Source of the DNA: CAWBOV01 sp963790525
GTDB lineage: Bacteria > Actinomycetota > Actinomycetes > Mycobacteriales > Jatrophihabitantaceae
Reading direction: 5' to 3'
DNA length: 64,000 nucleotides
Assembly: GCA_963790525.1 (NCBI GenBank)
Contig: CAWBOV010000002.1
Coordinates: forward strand, 310,001-374,000
Below the pieces are notes generated by a model. That model saw nothing but the letters and a program-made list of their open reading frames with translations, was not told the origin of the DNA and did not search any database. Both the position numbers and the translations under genes were made by a program. This document shows, piece after piece, positions 44,940-53,800 of this stretch (position 1 is the stretch's first letter; each line of letters opens with the position of its first letter).

Positions 44940-46569
44940 ATGGCGACCCATCTCGTGGAGAACGTCCCCCCGCCGTGGCGTGACGTCGACCTGTTCTCCG
45001 GCGACACCGCGCTCCGGGACGGCGCCGCGGGCTACGGCGCCGACACCACCGCCCTGCGCGAGCTCGGTGAGCTGGCCGGGACGGAGCACGCGCAGGAGCT
45101 CGGGCGGCTGGCCAACGCGTACCCGCCGGTCCTGCGCACGCACGACCGCTACGGCCACCGGATCGACGAGGTCGAGTTCCACCCGGCGTGGCACGAGCTC
45201 ATGCAGACCGCGGTCGCCCACGGCCTTCACGCGCGCCCGTGGGCGTCGCAGGATCCGGGCGCGCACGTCACCCGCGCCGCCGGCTTCTACACCTGGAGCC
45301 AGGTCGAGGCAGGCCACGGCTGCCCCATCTCGATGACGTACGCGGTCGTCCCCGCGCTGCGCACCGCGCCGGACCTGGCCGCGGCCTACGAGCCGGGGCT
45401 GACGTCGACCACCTACGACCCGGGACTGCGCGCGCCGGGCCAGAAGACCGGGCTGCTCGCCGGCATGGCCATGACGGAGAAGCAGGGCGGATCCGACGTC
45501 CGCGCCAACACGACGCGGGCCACGGCCGCGGCCGACGGCACCTACCGGCTGACCGGCCACAAGTGGTTCTGCTCCGCGCCGATGTGCGACCTGTTCCTGG
45601 TCCTCGCGCAGGCACCCGGCGGGCTGACCTGCTTCCTCGTCCCGCGGGTGCTGCCCGACGGCGCGCGGAACCCGTTCGCCCTGCAGCGCCTCAAGGACAA
45701 GCTCGGCAACCGCTCCAACGCCTCCAGCGAGGTCGAGTTCGACGGCACCACCGGCTGGCTGGTCGGCGAGGAGGGACGCGGAGTGCGCACCATCCTCGAC
45801 ATGGTCACGATGACGCGGCTGGACTGCATCATCGGCGCCGCCGGGCTGCAGCGGGCGGCTCTGACGCAGGCGTTGCACCACACCCGGCACCGCTCGGCCT
45901 TCGGGCGGACGCTGATCGACCAGCCCCTCATGCGCGACGTGCTGGCCGACCTGGCCCTGGAGAGCGAGGCGGCGACGCTGCTGTTCCTGCGCCTGGCCGC
46001 CGCGGTCGACCGCGGCGAGACGGAGCTGCTGCGCCTGGGCGTCGCGGCGGGGAAGTTCTGGGTGTGCAAGCGGACGCCCGCGGTGGTCGGCGAGGCCCTC
46101 GAATGCCTCGGCGGCAACGGGTACGTGGAGGACTCCGGCCTGCCCCGGATGTTCCGCGAGTCGCCGTTGAACTCGATCTGGGAGGGTTCGGGCAACGTCA
46201 TCGCGCTGGACGTCGTCCGGGCCGCCACCCGCGACGGCGCGAGCGTCGCCGCGCTCGAGGCGGAACTGGAGACGACGGCGGGGGCCGATTCGCGCCTGGA
46301 CGCAGCGGTCGCGGACCTGCAGCTGCTGATCAAGGGCCTCGGTGCGGACGCGCCGGCCGATCAGCGCAGCGCGCGCCGCCTCGCCGGGCTGATGGCCCGG
46401 TGCCTGCAGGGATCGCTGCTGGTGCGGCACTCGACCCGCCCGGTGGCCGAGGCGTTCCTCGCCACCCGGCTCGGGCAGCAGCCCGAGCCCGGTCGCGGCG
46501 GACGGGCTCGCCGATTCGGTCGGCGTGGACGCGGTCGCGGAGATCATCGCCCGGGCGAGCGTCGGCTGA
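44940..46569 (+). CDS. AidB-like acyl-CoA dehydrogenase, frameshifted near the C-terminus
   Basis: Corrected length about 542 residues. Acyl-CoA dehydrogenase/AidB features: an N-terminal AidB-type region (NVPPPWRDVDLFSGDTALRD, LANAYPPVLRTHDRYG), the FAD-binding MAMTEKQGGSDVRANTT, KWFCSAPMCDLFLVLAQ, HRSAFGRTLIDQPLMRDVLADLALE, and LGGNGYVEDSGLPRMFRESPLNSIWEGSGNVIALDV. As read, the frame stays open to 46901, but after GTRLG the codons turn basic and antisense to the next gene. Removing one G of the run at 46473-46475 gives GSSPSPVAADGLADSVGVD... ending at 46569, one base from the convergent stop. AidB relatives protect from alkylating agents or act on unknown acyl substrates. Confidence 0.87.
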
Positions 46570-46570
46570 G

Positions 46571-46882
46571 TCAGCGCTGGGCGTCCTCGGCCGCGCTGCC
46601 GTTCCGTGCGCTGGTCCCGTTCTCGGCGGCGGGTCCGTCCGCCGGGTCTGCGTCGGCGGCCACCGGCTCGTCGGCCACCGGTTCGTCGGCCATCGGGTGG
46701 TCCACAGCCGGGGCCCGGCGCGTGCCGGACTTGCGGATGCTGACCTTGCCCGAGTCGAGGTCGATGCGCTTGCCCCCGGAGGAGTCGCCGACCTCCTCGC
46801 GGGTCGACTGCAGCCTGAGCTTCTCTTCGTCCATGTGGCGCTTGCCCGGATTGAAAAGAGCGTCCAGCCCCCACTGCGTCAT
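46571..46882 (-). CDS. Small DUF6191-like protein
   Basis: 103 residues. The N-terminal block FNPGKRHMDEEKLRLQSTREEVGD, then RIDLDSGKVSI, matches a pattern I associate with actinobacterial DUF6191 proteins; this family call is from memory and tentative. The C-terminal 45 residues are Ala/Asp/Glu low complexity (ADEPVADEPVAADADPADG). No signal or membrane segment. Function unknown. Convergent with the acyl-CoA dehydrogenase gene. Confidence 0.6.
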   Translation of the reverse strand: MTQWGLDALFNPGKRHMDEEKLRLQSTREEVGDSSGGKRIDLDSGKVSIRKSGTRRAPAVDHPMADEPVADEPVAADADPADGPAAENGTSARNGSAAEDAQR

Positions 46883-46973
46883 GTCTCTACCTTCTCCCTG
46901 AGCGGTCCCGCACCTTCCAGTATGAGCACGCTCCCGCGGAAGAAGGTTACGTGCGCGCGGCCGCCCGTGCAGA

Positions 46974-47342
46974 TCAGGTGCGCAGGCGGCCCTGGAACGT
47001 CCACGTCACGACCATGCCGAGGACGAAGACGACGCCCAGCCCGAGGACGGTGGCGAACACCCACCGCGGGGCGCGGCCGGCGCGGTGCCGTTCGGCCCTG
47101 GACCACCGGCGCACCGACACGACGGCGAGCACGAACCCGCCGTAGGACAGCAGATCCGACAGGGTCAGGCCGTGCTTCTCGTCCAGGTTCACCAGCAACG
47201 GGCCTTCGAGATGACGGTTGTTGGCCGGCAGCCACAGCGCGCAGAGGATCACGAGCACGAGCGCGGCGCGCCGGGACGGGCGCGCGATGTTCCAGACCCA
47301 GGCGGCCAGCAGCGCGGCGAGCACGAGCAGCGCGACGACCAT
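46974..47342 (-). CDS. Small membrane protein
   Basis: 122 residues from the ATG at 47342. Three or four hydrophobic helices are visible: VVALLVLAALLAAWVWNIA, AALVLVILCALWLPAN, LSDLLSYGGFVLAVVSV and WVFATVLGLGVVFVLGMVVTW. No family recognised. It lies between the DUF6191-like gene and the Nudix gene, all on the minus strand. Confidence 0.6.
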   Translation of the reverse strand: MVVALLVLAALLAAWVWNIARPSRRAALVLVILCALWLPANNRHLEGPLLVNLDEKHGLTLSDLLSYGGFVLAVVSVRRWSRAERHRAGRAPRWVFATVLGLGVVFVLGMVVTWTFQGRLRT

Positions 47343-47430
47343 CGCACCAGTGAACCAGGCGCGCCCGCCGGATGCCCGTGGCCACACACCCCGGCTACAC
47401 CGCGGGATCACCCGGGGGACACTGCGCAGA

Positions 47431-47847
47431 TCAGTCGGCGGGCGCGAGCTGCCCCGCGGCGATGAGCTCGTCGATGAGCACCCGATCGGCGGGAGCGCAG
47501 CGGTCCCGGTCGGTGGCGGTGACCCAGGCGATCTCCGCGATCTCACCGCACGCGCGCGGCGCGGGCTGGCCCGGCTCGGGGGCGGCGGTGTAGCAGGCCA
47601 TCCGCACCGAGCGACCCTCCCCCGTGCCGTGCGCGGGCGCGACGATCACGGTCAGCAACCGCGCGCTTGCGGCGTCCAGGCGGATGCCGAGCTCCTCCCG
47701 GATCTCGCGCAGCAGTGCGGCGGCGTCGCTCTCCCCGGGCTCACGCTTGCCGCCGGGGCAGTAGAACAGGTCCTGGCCGCGCGAGCGCGCGGCGAGCAGG
47801 CGCCCGTCGGTGACCTGCACCCAGGCCAGCACGTCGAGGGGTTCCAC
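47431..47847 (-). CDS. Nudix hydrolase
   Basis: 138 residues from a GTG at 47847. The Nudix box is complete: GGKREPGESDAAALLREIREELGI, matching Gx5Ex7REUxEExGU (the key residues are the paired Glu of REIREELG). Flanking strands (VLAWVQVTDGRLLAARS, GQDLFYCPG) fit the MutT-like fold. It hydrolyses a nucleoside diphosphate linked to X, perhaps damaged nucleotides. It is divergent from the Fpg/Nei glycosylase gene; 61 bp between the starts suggests a shared promoter region and a common repair theme. Confidence 0.88.
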   Translation of the reverse strand: MEPLDVLAWVQVTDGRLLAARSRGQDLFYCPGGKREPGESDAAALLREIREELGIRLDAASARLLTVIVAPAHGTGEGRSVRMACYTAAPEPGQPAPRACGEIAEIAWVTATDRDRCAPADRVLIDELIAAGQLAPAD

Positions 47848-47908
47848 GCCCGCGAGGCTACGGGCCGACCCTGGCGGGCGCCCCGGCCCCGCCCGTAGGC
47901 TCGACGCC

Positions 47909-48787
47909 ATGCCAGAGCTGCCGGAGGTGGAAGCGCTGGCCGCGTTCCTGCGTGAGCGCGCCGTCGGGCGCTCGGTGATCCGTGCGGACGTGGCCGCGAT
48001 CAGTGCCGTCAAGACCTTCGACCCGCCGCTGAGCGCCTTGAACGGGATGACCGTCACCGGCGCGGGGCGGCACGGCAAGTTCCTCGACCTGGACGTCGAC
48101 GGCCTGCACCTCGTCGTGCACCTGGCGCGCGGTGGCTGGCTGCAGTGGCGCGAGTCCCTGGCTCCGGCGCCGCCGCGACCCGGGAAGGGCCCGCTCGCGT
48201 TCCGCCTGCACCTCGCGCCCGAGTTCGACGGCGGGCCTGTCAGTGGGTTCGATCTCACCGAGGCGGGGACGAAGAAGGGCCTGTCGGTCTACCTCGTCCG
48301 CAACCCGCTGGACGTGCCCGGCGTCGCCCGGCTCGGGCCCGACGCCCTGGACGCGGGCCTGGACGCCGAGCGGCTGGGCGAGCTCGTGCGTGCCCAGCGC
48401 TCGCAGATCAAGAAGGTGCTGACGGACCAGACCGTCCTCGCCGGGATCGGCAACGCCTACAGCGACGAGATCCTGCACACCGCCAGGCTGTCGCCGTTCA
48501 AGATCGCCGCCAAGCTCACCGACGACGAGGTCGAGCGGCTGCACGCGGCCATCCGCGCCGAGCTGACCGACGCGGTCGCCCGGAGCGTCGGGCAGAAGGC
48601 GGCCACGCTCAAGAGCGAGAAGCGCAGCGGCCTGCAGGTCCACGCCCGCACCGGCCTGCCGTGCCCCGTCTGCGGCGACACGGTCCGGGAGGTCTCCTTC
48701 GCCGACAAGTCCTTCCAGTACTGCCCGACCTGCCAGACCGAAGGGCGCGAGCTGGCCGACCGCCGGCTGTCCCGGCTGCTGCGCTGA
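47909..48787 (+). CDS. Fpg/Nei-family DNA glycosylase
   Basis: 292 residues from the ATG at 47909. The catalytic N-terminus is PELPEVEA (Pro2 as nucleophile, Glu3). A Lys in GRHGKFLDL corresponds to the beta-elimination Lys. The helix-two-turn-helix contains TVLAGIGNAYSDEILHTARLSPF, and the C-terminal zinc finger is CPVCGD...FQYCPTCQ (CxxC, CxxC). It removes oxidised bases and nicks the DNA. The substrate class (MutM 8-oxoguanine versus Nei pyrimidine) is not certain; the insert GRPGKGPLAFRL-like region differs from standard MutM. Confidence 0.9.
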   Translation: MPELPEVEALAAFLRERAVGRSVIRADVAAISAVKTFDPPLSALNGMTVTGAGRHGKFLDLDVDGLHLVVHLARGGWLQWRESLAPAPPRPGKGPLAFRLHLAPEFDGGPVSGFDLTEAGTKKGLSVYLVRNPLDVPGVARLGPDALDAGLDAERLGELVRAQRSQIKKVLTDQTVLAGIGNAYSDEILHTARLSPFKIAAKLTDDEVERLHAAIRAELTDAVARSVGQKAATLKSEKRSGLQVHARTGLPCPVCGDTVREVSFADKSFQYCPTCQTEGRELADRRLSRLLR

Positions 48788-48821
48788 CCCACCGTCCAGA
48801 CCTGCCGGGCATGATGAGGGC

Positions 48822-49175
48822 ATGATGTTCGAACTCCCGACCGTGACCCTGGACGACCTCTCCGCCCACCTTGCCCGGGGCGCCGTCCTCCTCGACGTGC
48901 GCGAGGACGAGGAGTGGGCTGCCGGGCACATCGACGACGCGGTCCACGTGCCGATGAACTCGGTCCCGCGCGCGCTCGCCGCCCAGCCCGATCTGGTGGA
49001 CGCGGCCACGCCGGTGGTCGTCATCTGCAAGATGGGTGGCCGCTCCGCGCAGGTCACCCGGTGGCTACGGGACCAGGGCTACGACGCCTACAACCTCGAA
49101 GGCGGCATGCTCGCCTGGGCCGGCGCGCACCGCCCGATGACGTCCGGGGACGGGTCGACGCCCTACGTCGCCTGA
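48822..49175 (+). CDS. Single-domain rhodanese-like protein
   Basis: 117 residues, with ATG at 48822 or 48825. Rhodanese features: VLLDVREDEEWAAGHIDDAVHVPMNS and the active-site loop VVICKMGGRSAQVTRWL with catalytic Cys. The tail has the usual AYNLEGGMLAWAGA. It is a sulfurtransferase or a persulfide carrier in the cytoplasm. It lies 34 bp downstream of the DNA glycosylase gene on the same strand and may be co-transcribed. Confidence 0.9.
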   Translation: MMFELPTVTLDDLSAHLARGAVLLDVREDEEWAAGHIDDAVHVPMNSVPRALAAQPDLVDAATPVVVICKMGGRSAQVTRWLRDQGYDAYNLEGGMLAWAGAHRPMTSGDGSTPYVA

Positions 49176-49343
49176 GGCCGCAGCGAGACCGTCGACTCCC
49201 GCCCTCGGCCGTACCACTGCCGCTCGGACCGCGCACGGGCCCGAATCCTGGTCCGTCGGGCAGTGGTGCGCGGGAGGAGTGCGGTCGCCCGGCCGCCCGT
49301 GGCGCGAGCCTCATGAACAGCTGGACGTGGCACCATACGGGCT

Positions 49344-50216
49344 GTGAAACGCCGTTGGGCGGCCGGTCGCGAACAGCACCCGACCACGCCCCCCGCGCCC
49401 GCCCTCGTGGTGGCGCATCGAGGGGACTCCGGCCTGCGCGCCGAGCACACCCTGGCCGCGTACGAGGCCGCCCTGACCACCGGCGCCGACGGGCTGGAGT
49501 GCGATGTGCGGCTCACCCGCGACGGGCACCTCGTGTGCGTGCACGACCGCCGCGTCGAGCGGACGAGCAACGGCTACGGGGTCGTCAGCGAGCTGGACCT
49601 GGCCGGACTGCGGGAGCTGGACTTCGCCTCGTGGCGCGAGAAGTGGCCGGACTCCGCCGACGATCTGCTCAGCGACGAGCCGTATCTGCAGGGCGTCGCG
49701 CCGGACCGGCAGCCCGGCGGGGTCCTCACGCTGGAGACGCTGCTCGGCCTCATCGCCGACGCCGGGCGCCCGGTCCGCCTGCTGATCGAGACCAAGCACC
49801 CGACCCGGTACGCCGGGCTGGTCGAGAAGGAGCTCGTGCGCACGCTGCGGCGCTTCGGGGTCACCGGCAGCGACGGCGCCTCCCCCGTCACGGTGATGAG
49901 TTTCGCCAGCACCGCGCTGCGCCGGGTCCGCCTGCTGGCGCCGGACCTGCCGACCGTGCTGCTGTTCGAGCGCTGGGCCCCCGGCCGCCGGGGCGGGGAT
50001 CTGCCGACGGGCACCGAGATCGCCGGCCCGAGCCTGGCGCTGCTGCGCGAGTACCCGGGTTACGTCGCCCGCGCCCACGAACGCGGCGCCCAGGTGTACT
50101 GCTGGACGGTGAACGACCCCGAGGACATCTCCTACGTCCTGTCCCTCGGCGTGAACGCGGTGATCACGAACTACCCGGCCGCGGCGATGCGCATCCGGGA
50201 CGCGCCGGCCGGGTGA
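49344..50216 (+). CDS. Glycerophosphodiester phosphodiesterase
   Basis: 290 residues from a GTG at 49344. GDPD-fold motifs: VVAHRGDSGLRAEHTLAAYEAAL (catalytic His and Arg), LECDVRLTRDGHLVCVHDRRVERT (metal Glu/Asp and second His), LLIETKHP, and the closing VYCWTVNDPEDISYVLSLGVNAVITNYP. It splits glycerophosphodiesters into glycerol 3-phosphate and alcohol. No signal peptide, so it is probably cytoplasmic. A CCGGCCGGG repeat surrounds the stop codon. Confidence 0.9.
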   Translation: MKRRWAAGREQHPTTPPAPALVVAHRGDSGLRAEHTLAAYEAALTTGADGLECDVRLTRDGHLVCVHDRRVERTSNGYGVVSELDLAGLRELDFASWREKWPDSADDLLSDEPYLQGVAPDRQPGGVLTLETLLGLIADAGRPVRLLIETKHPTRYAGLVEKELVRTLRRFGVTGSDGASPVTVMSFASTALRRVRLLAPDLPTVLLFERWAPGRRGGDLPTGTEIAGPSLALLREYPGYVARAHERGAQVYCWTVNDPEDISYVLSLGVNAVITNYPAAAMRIRDAPAG

Positions 50217-50240
50217 ACCGGCCGGGATGAACCGGCCGGG
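50205..50240. repeat. Short CCGGCCGGG tandem repeat at the end of the GDPD gene
   Basis: CCGGCCGGG occurs at 50205-50213, 50218-50226 and 50232-50240, each followed by (A)TGA, so three TGA triplets recur across the gene end. Confidence 0.7.
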
Positions 50241-50340
50241 TGAGCGGTTCGGCGCGGAGATTCATCGCTGGACGTTTGGGGGCACCGTCGGTGGGGAAAG
50301 GCCTGGTGCAGGTATGGCCGTCGGGGCGCTACCGTGGTTC

Positions 50341-50360
50341 GAGCATCATGTTGAATGCTC
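50341..50360. promoter_or_regulatory. Inverted repeat before the anti-sigma-type ATPase gene
   Basis: GAGCAT (50341-50346) and ATGCTC (50355-50360) flank an 8-base centre, close to the ribosome site TAGGAGG. It may be an operator. Confidence 0.35.
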
Positions 50361-50377
50361 AACCGTAGGAGGTGCGT

Positions 50378-50776
50378 GTGGGAACCCTCTGGGTCCGCAG
50401 CACTCCCGCGAGTGCCGCCACCGTCCGGCACAGCCTCACCTACGACCTCAAGCGGCACGGGTACTCCGACGCGCTCGCCGACGACGCCGCGCTGCTGGCG
50501 AGTGAGCTGGTGACCAACGCGGTGCGCCACGCCCACGCACTGCCGTCGGGGCATCTCGCCGTGACCTGGCAGGTCGACGCCGACGGGGTCACCATGCAGG
50601 TCACCGACGGCGGCGGCCAGGGGCGCCCGGAACTGCGCCACGTCAGCTTCGACGACACGTCCGGGCGCGGGCTGGCGATCGTCGCCGCCCTGGCCGACGA
50701 CTGGGGCATCGACGAGCACCCCGGCGGTTCGACGGTGTGGGCCCGCCTCGGCCGCTCCCAGCACAGCCCCGCCTGA
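50378..50776 (+). CDS. HATPase_c anti-sigma-factor-type kinase
   Basis: 132 residues from the GTG at 50378; TAGGAGG sits five bases upstream, better than the GTG at 50372. The domain is the RsbW/SpoIIAB-like ATPase common in actinobacteria: LLASELVTNAVRHAHA (N box), VTDGGGQGRPELR (G1) and GRGLAIVAALADDWG (G2). It likely phosphorylates an anti-sigma antagonist or binds a sigma factor; neither partner gene is in the window. Confidence 0.88.
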   Translation: MGTLWVRSTPASAATVRHSLTYDLKRHGYSDALADDAALLASELVTNAVRHAHALPSGHLAVTWQVDADGVTMQVTDGGGQGRPELRHVSFDDTSGRGLAIVAALADDWGIDEHPGGSTVWARLGRSQHSPA

Positions 50777-50848
50777 CGCCCGCCGCGCACGGGCGGGCGT
50801 TCGGGCTCGGGGCGTAAGGGCGTCGGGGCGTCGGGGCGGCACCTGGCG

Positions 50849-53800
50849 TTACGTGGGCAGACCGCGCATGACGCGCAGCGCCACCGACAGCGTCGCGAGG
50901 TCCGGGTTGTCGCGCCCGAGCGCCTCGTCGACCGTGCCGCGCGTGCGCGCCACCCGCTCGCTGTTGACCGCCTCCCACTTCGCGATCCGCTCCTCCGGCG
51001 AGCCCACCGGGTCGGTCGAGCGGAGCACGGACGTGGTGACCGCGGCCAGCGCGGCGTAGACGTCGTGCCGCAGGGACGCCCGGGCCAGCGCCGACCACCG
51101 GTCATCGCGCGGCAGGTGCGTGATCGCGGTCAGCATGCGGTCCACCGAGTAGCGCTCGGACAGGGCGAAGTGCAGGTCGGCGACCTCCTCGGCCGGCCGC
51201 CCGCTGGCCTCGGAGATCTCGACGACGTCGAGCAGCAGGAACGCGGTGAGCAGGTTCGCCGCGCGGTTGGCCAGTTCCTGCGGCACGCCGACGCCGATGA
51301 GGCGCGCCACCTCGCCGTCCAGGGTCTCCCTCTCCTCGCCGCGCAGCATCGTCGCCACTCGCGGTGAGAGCCGCTGTACGACGGGCGCGAATCGCTCGAT
51401 CTCGGCGGCGATGTCCGAGACCGGGTAGCGCACGTCGATGAGCCACCGGGTGACCCGGTCCACCAGCCTGCGCAGCTCGAAGTAGACGACGTCCTGCGCG
51501 GCCATCGGGACGGTGTTGTCCAGGGCCTCCACCTCGGCCCAGTAGGACGCGAAGTCGAAGACCTCGCGGGTCACCGCGTACGCCCGCGCCACCTGGGCCG
51601 GGTCGGCGCCGGTCTCCTCCATCGCCCGGAACACGAAGGTCGTGCCCGCCCGGTTGACCATGTCGTTCACCACGCAGGTCGTGATGATCTCGCGGCTCAG
51701 CGGGTGCGAGACCAGGTCCGAGCCGAACCGCTCGGCGATCGACGCCGGGAAGTACTCGCTCAGCGCGCGGGCGAACCAGGGCTGGTCGGGCAGGTCGGAG
51801 GCGTCGAACAGGTCCGCCAGGATGATCTTGACGTAGGCGGTGACGACGGCGAGCTCGGGCGAGAGCAGACCGAGGTGTGCGGCCTCGCGCGCCGCGAGCT
51901 CCTTGTCCGTCGGCAGGAACTCGATCGTCCGGTCGAGGCGGCCGCCGTTCTCCAGCTCCCTGATCAACCGCCGGTAGACCGAGAGCATCGGCCCGGCCAG
52001 CTGGCGCTCCAGGCCCAGGAGCACGTTCTGCTGGTAGTTGTCGCGCAGCACGTCCATGCCCACCTCGTCGGTGGCGGCGGCCATCAACGGTGCCCGCTCC
52101 TCGGGGGCCAGCGCGCCGGACGCGATCTCGTTCGCCAACAGGATCTTGATGTTGACCTCGTGGTCGGAGGTGTCCACGCCCGCGGAGTTGTCGATGGCGT
52201 CGGTGTTCACTCCGCCTCCGCCACGGGCGAACTCGATGCGCCCGAGCTGGGTGCAGCCGAGGTTGCCCCCCTCGCCGATGACCCGGCAGCGCAGGTCGAC
52301 CGCGTCTGCGCGCAGGCCGTCGTTGGCCTTGTCCCCCACCTCCGCGTGGGACTCGGTGCTGGCCTTGACGTAGGTGCCGATGCCGCCGTTCCAGAGCAGG
52401 TCCGCCGGCGCCGTCAGGATCGCGTGCATCAGGTCGATGGGCGGCAGCACCGTGGTGCCCTCCGGCAGGGCGAGCCGGGCGGCGACCGCCGGGCTGATCG
52501 GGATCGCCTTGTCCGTGCGTGGGTACACGCCACCGCCGGCGGAGATCAGCGCGGTGTCGTAGTCGGCCCAGGAGGACCGGGGCAGCGCGAACAGCCGCTG
52601 CCGCTCGCCGAACGAGCTCGCCGCGTCCGGGTCGGGATCCAGGAAGATGTGCCGGTGGTCGAACGCGGCCACCAGCCGGATGTGGCGCGAGAGCAGCATC
52701 CCGTTGCCGAAGACGTCGCCGGACATGTCCCCGACGCCGACCACGGTGAAGTCCTCCTGCTGGGTGTCCAGTCCCCGCTCGCGGAAGTGGTACTTCACCG
52801 ACTCCCACGCGCCGCGCGCGGTGATGCCCATCGCCTTGTGGTCGTAGCCGACGGAGCCGCCCGAGGCGAAGGCGTCGCCGAGCCAGAAGCCGCGTTCGAG
52901 CGCGATCGCGTTGGCGATGTCGGAGAACGTCGCCGTCCCCTTGTCCGCGGCGACCACGAGGTAGGGGTCGTCGCCGTCGTAACGCCTGACCTCGGGCGGC
53001 GCGACGACCGTCTGCACGCCCGCGCTGTCGGTGGAGTAGTCGTCGGTGACGTCGAGCAGGGCGGAGATGAACGTGCGGTAGCAGGCGATGCCCTCGGCCT
53101 GCTGCTCCTCCCGCGACGAGCCGACCGACCGCTTGACGACGAAGCCGCCCTTGGCGCCGACCGGCACGATGACCGCGTTCTTGACCATCTGCGCCTTGAC
53201 CAGACCCAGGATCTCCGTCCGGAAGTCCTCCCGGCGGTCCGACCACCGCAGCCCGCCGCGGGCGACGAGGCCGAAGCGCAGGTGGACGCCCTCCACGCGC
53301 GGGGAGTAGACCCAGATCTCGAAACGGGGGCGCGGTTCGGGCAGGTCGTCGATGCGGTGCGAGTCCATCTTGAACGCGAGGGTCTGCCGCAGGCCACCGA
53401 CCCCGCTGCCGTCCTCGACCCAGTTCGGGTCGGTGCTGTCGGCGATGTCGCTGCGGTAGGCGTTGGTGCGCAGGGTCGCGTTGATCAGGCCGAGCAGCGA
53501 GCGCAGGATCCGGTCCTGGTCCAGGCTCGCGACGTCGCCGAGCGAGTCGAGGACACCGGCGGCCAGTGCCTCGGGATCCTCCCCGGGGGTGCCGTCGGGC
53601 GTCGGCGCGAACTTCGCCTCGAACAGTGCGACCAGCTGCCGGGCGATCCGCGGGTTGTCGATCAGGGTCTGCTCGATGTAGCCCTGGCTGAACGTCGTCC
53701 CCGCCTGGCGCAGGTACTTCGCGTACGCGCGCAGGAACGTCACCTGCCGCCACGTCAGGCCGGCGCACAGGACGAGCGCGTTGAAGCCGTCCTGCTCGAC

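Noticed and set aside
43965..46874. A 969-codon minus-strand open frame opposite htrA and the acyl-CoA dehydrogenase
   Set aside because: Spans two well-supported genes and their terminator in antisense; no conserved motif.
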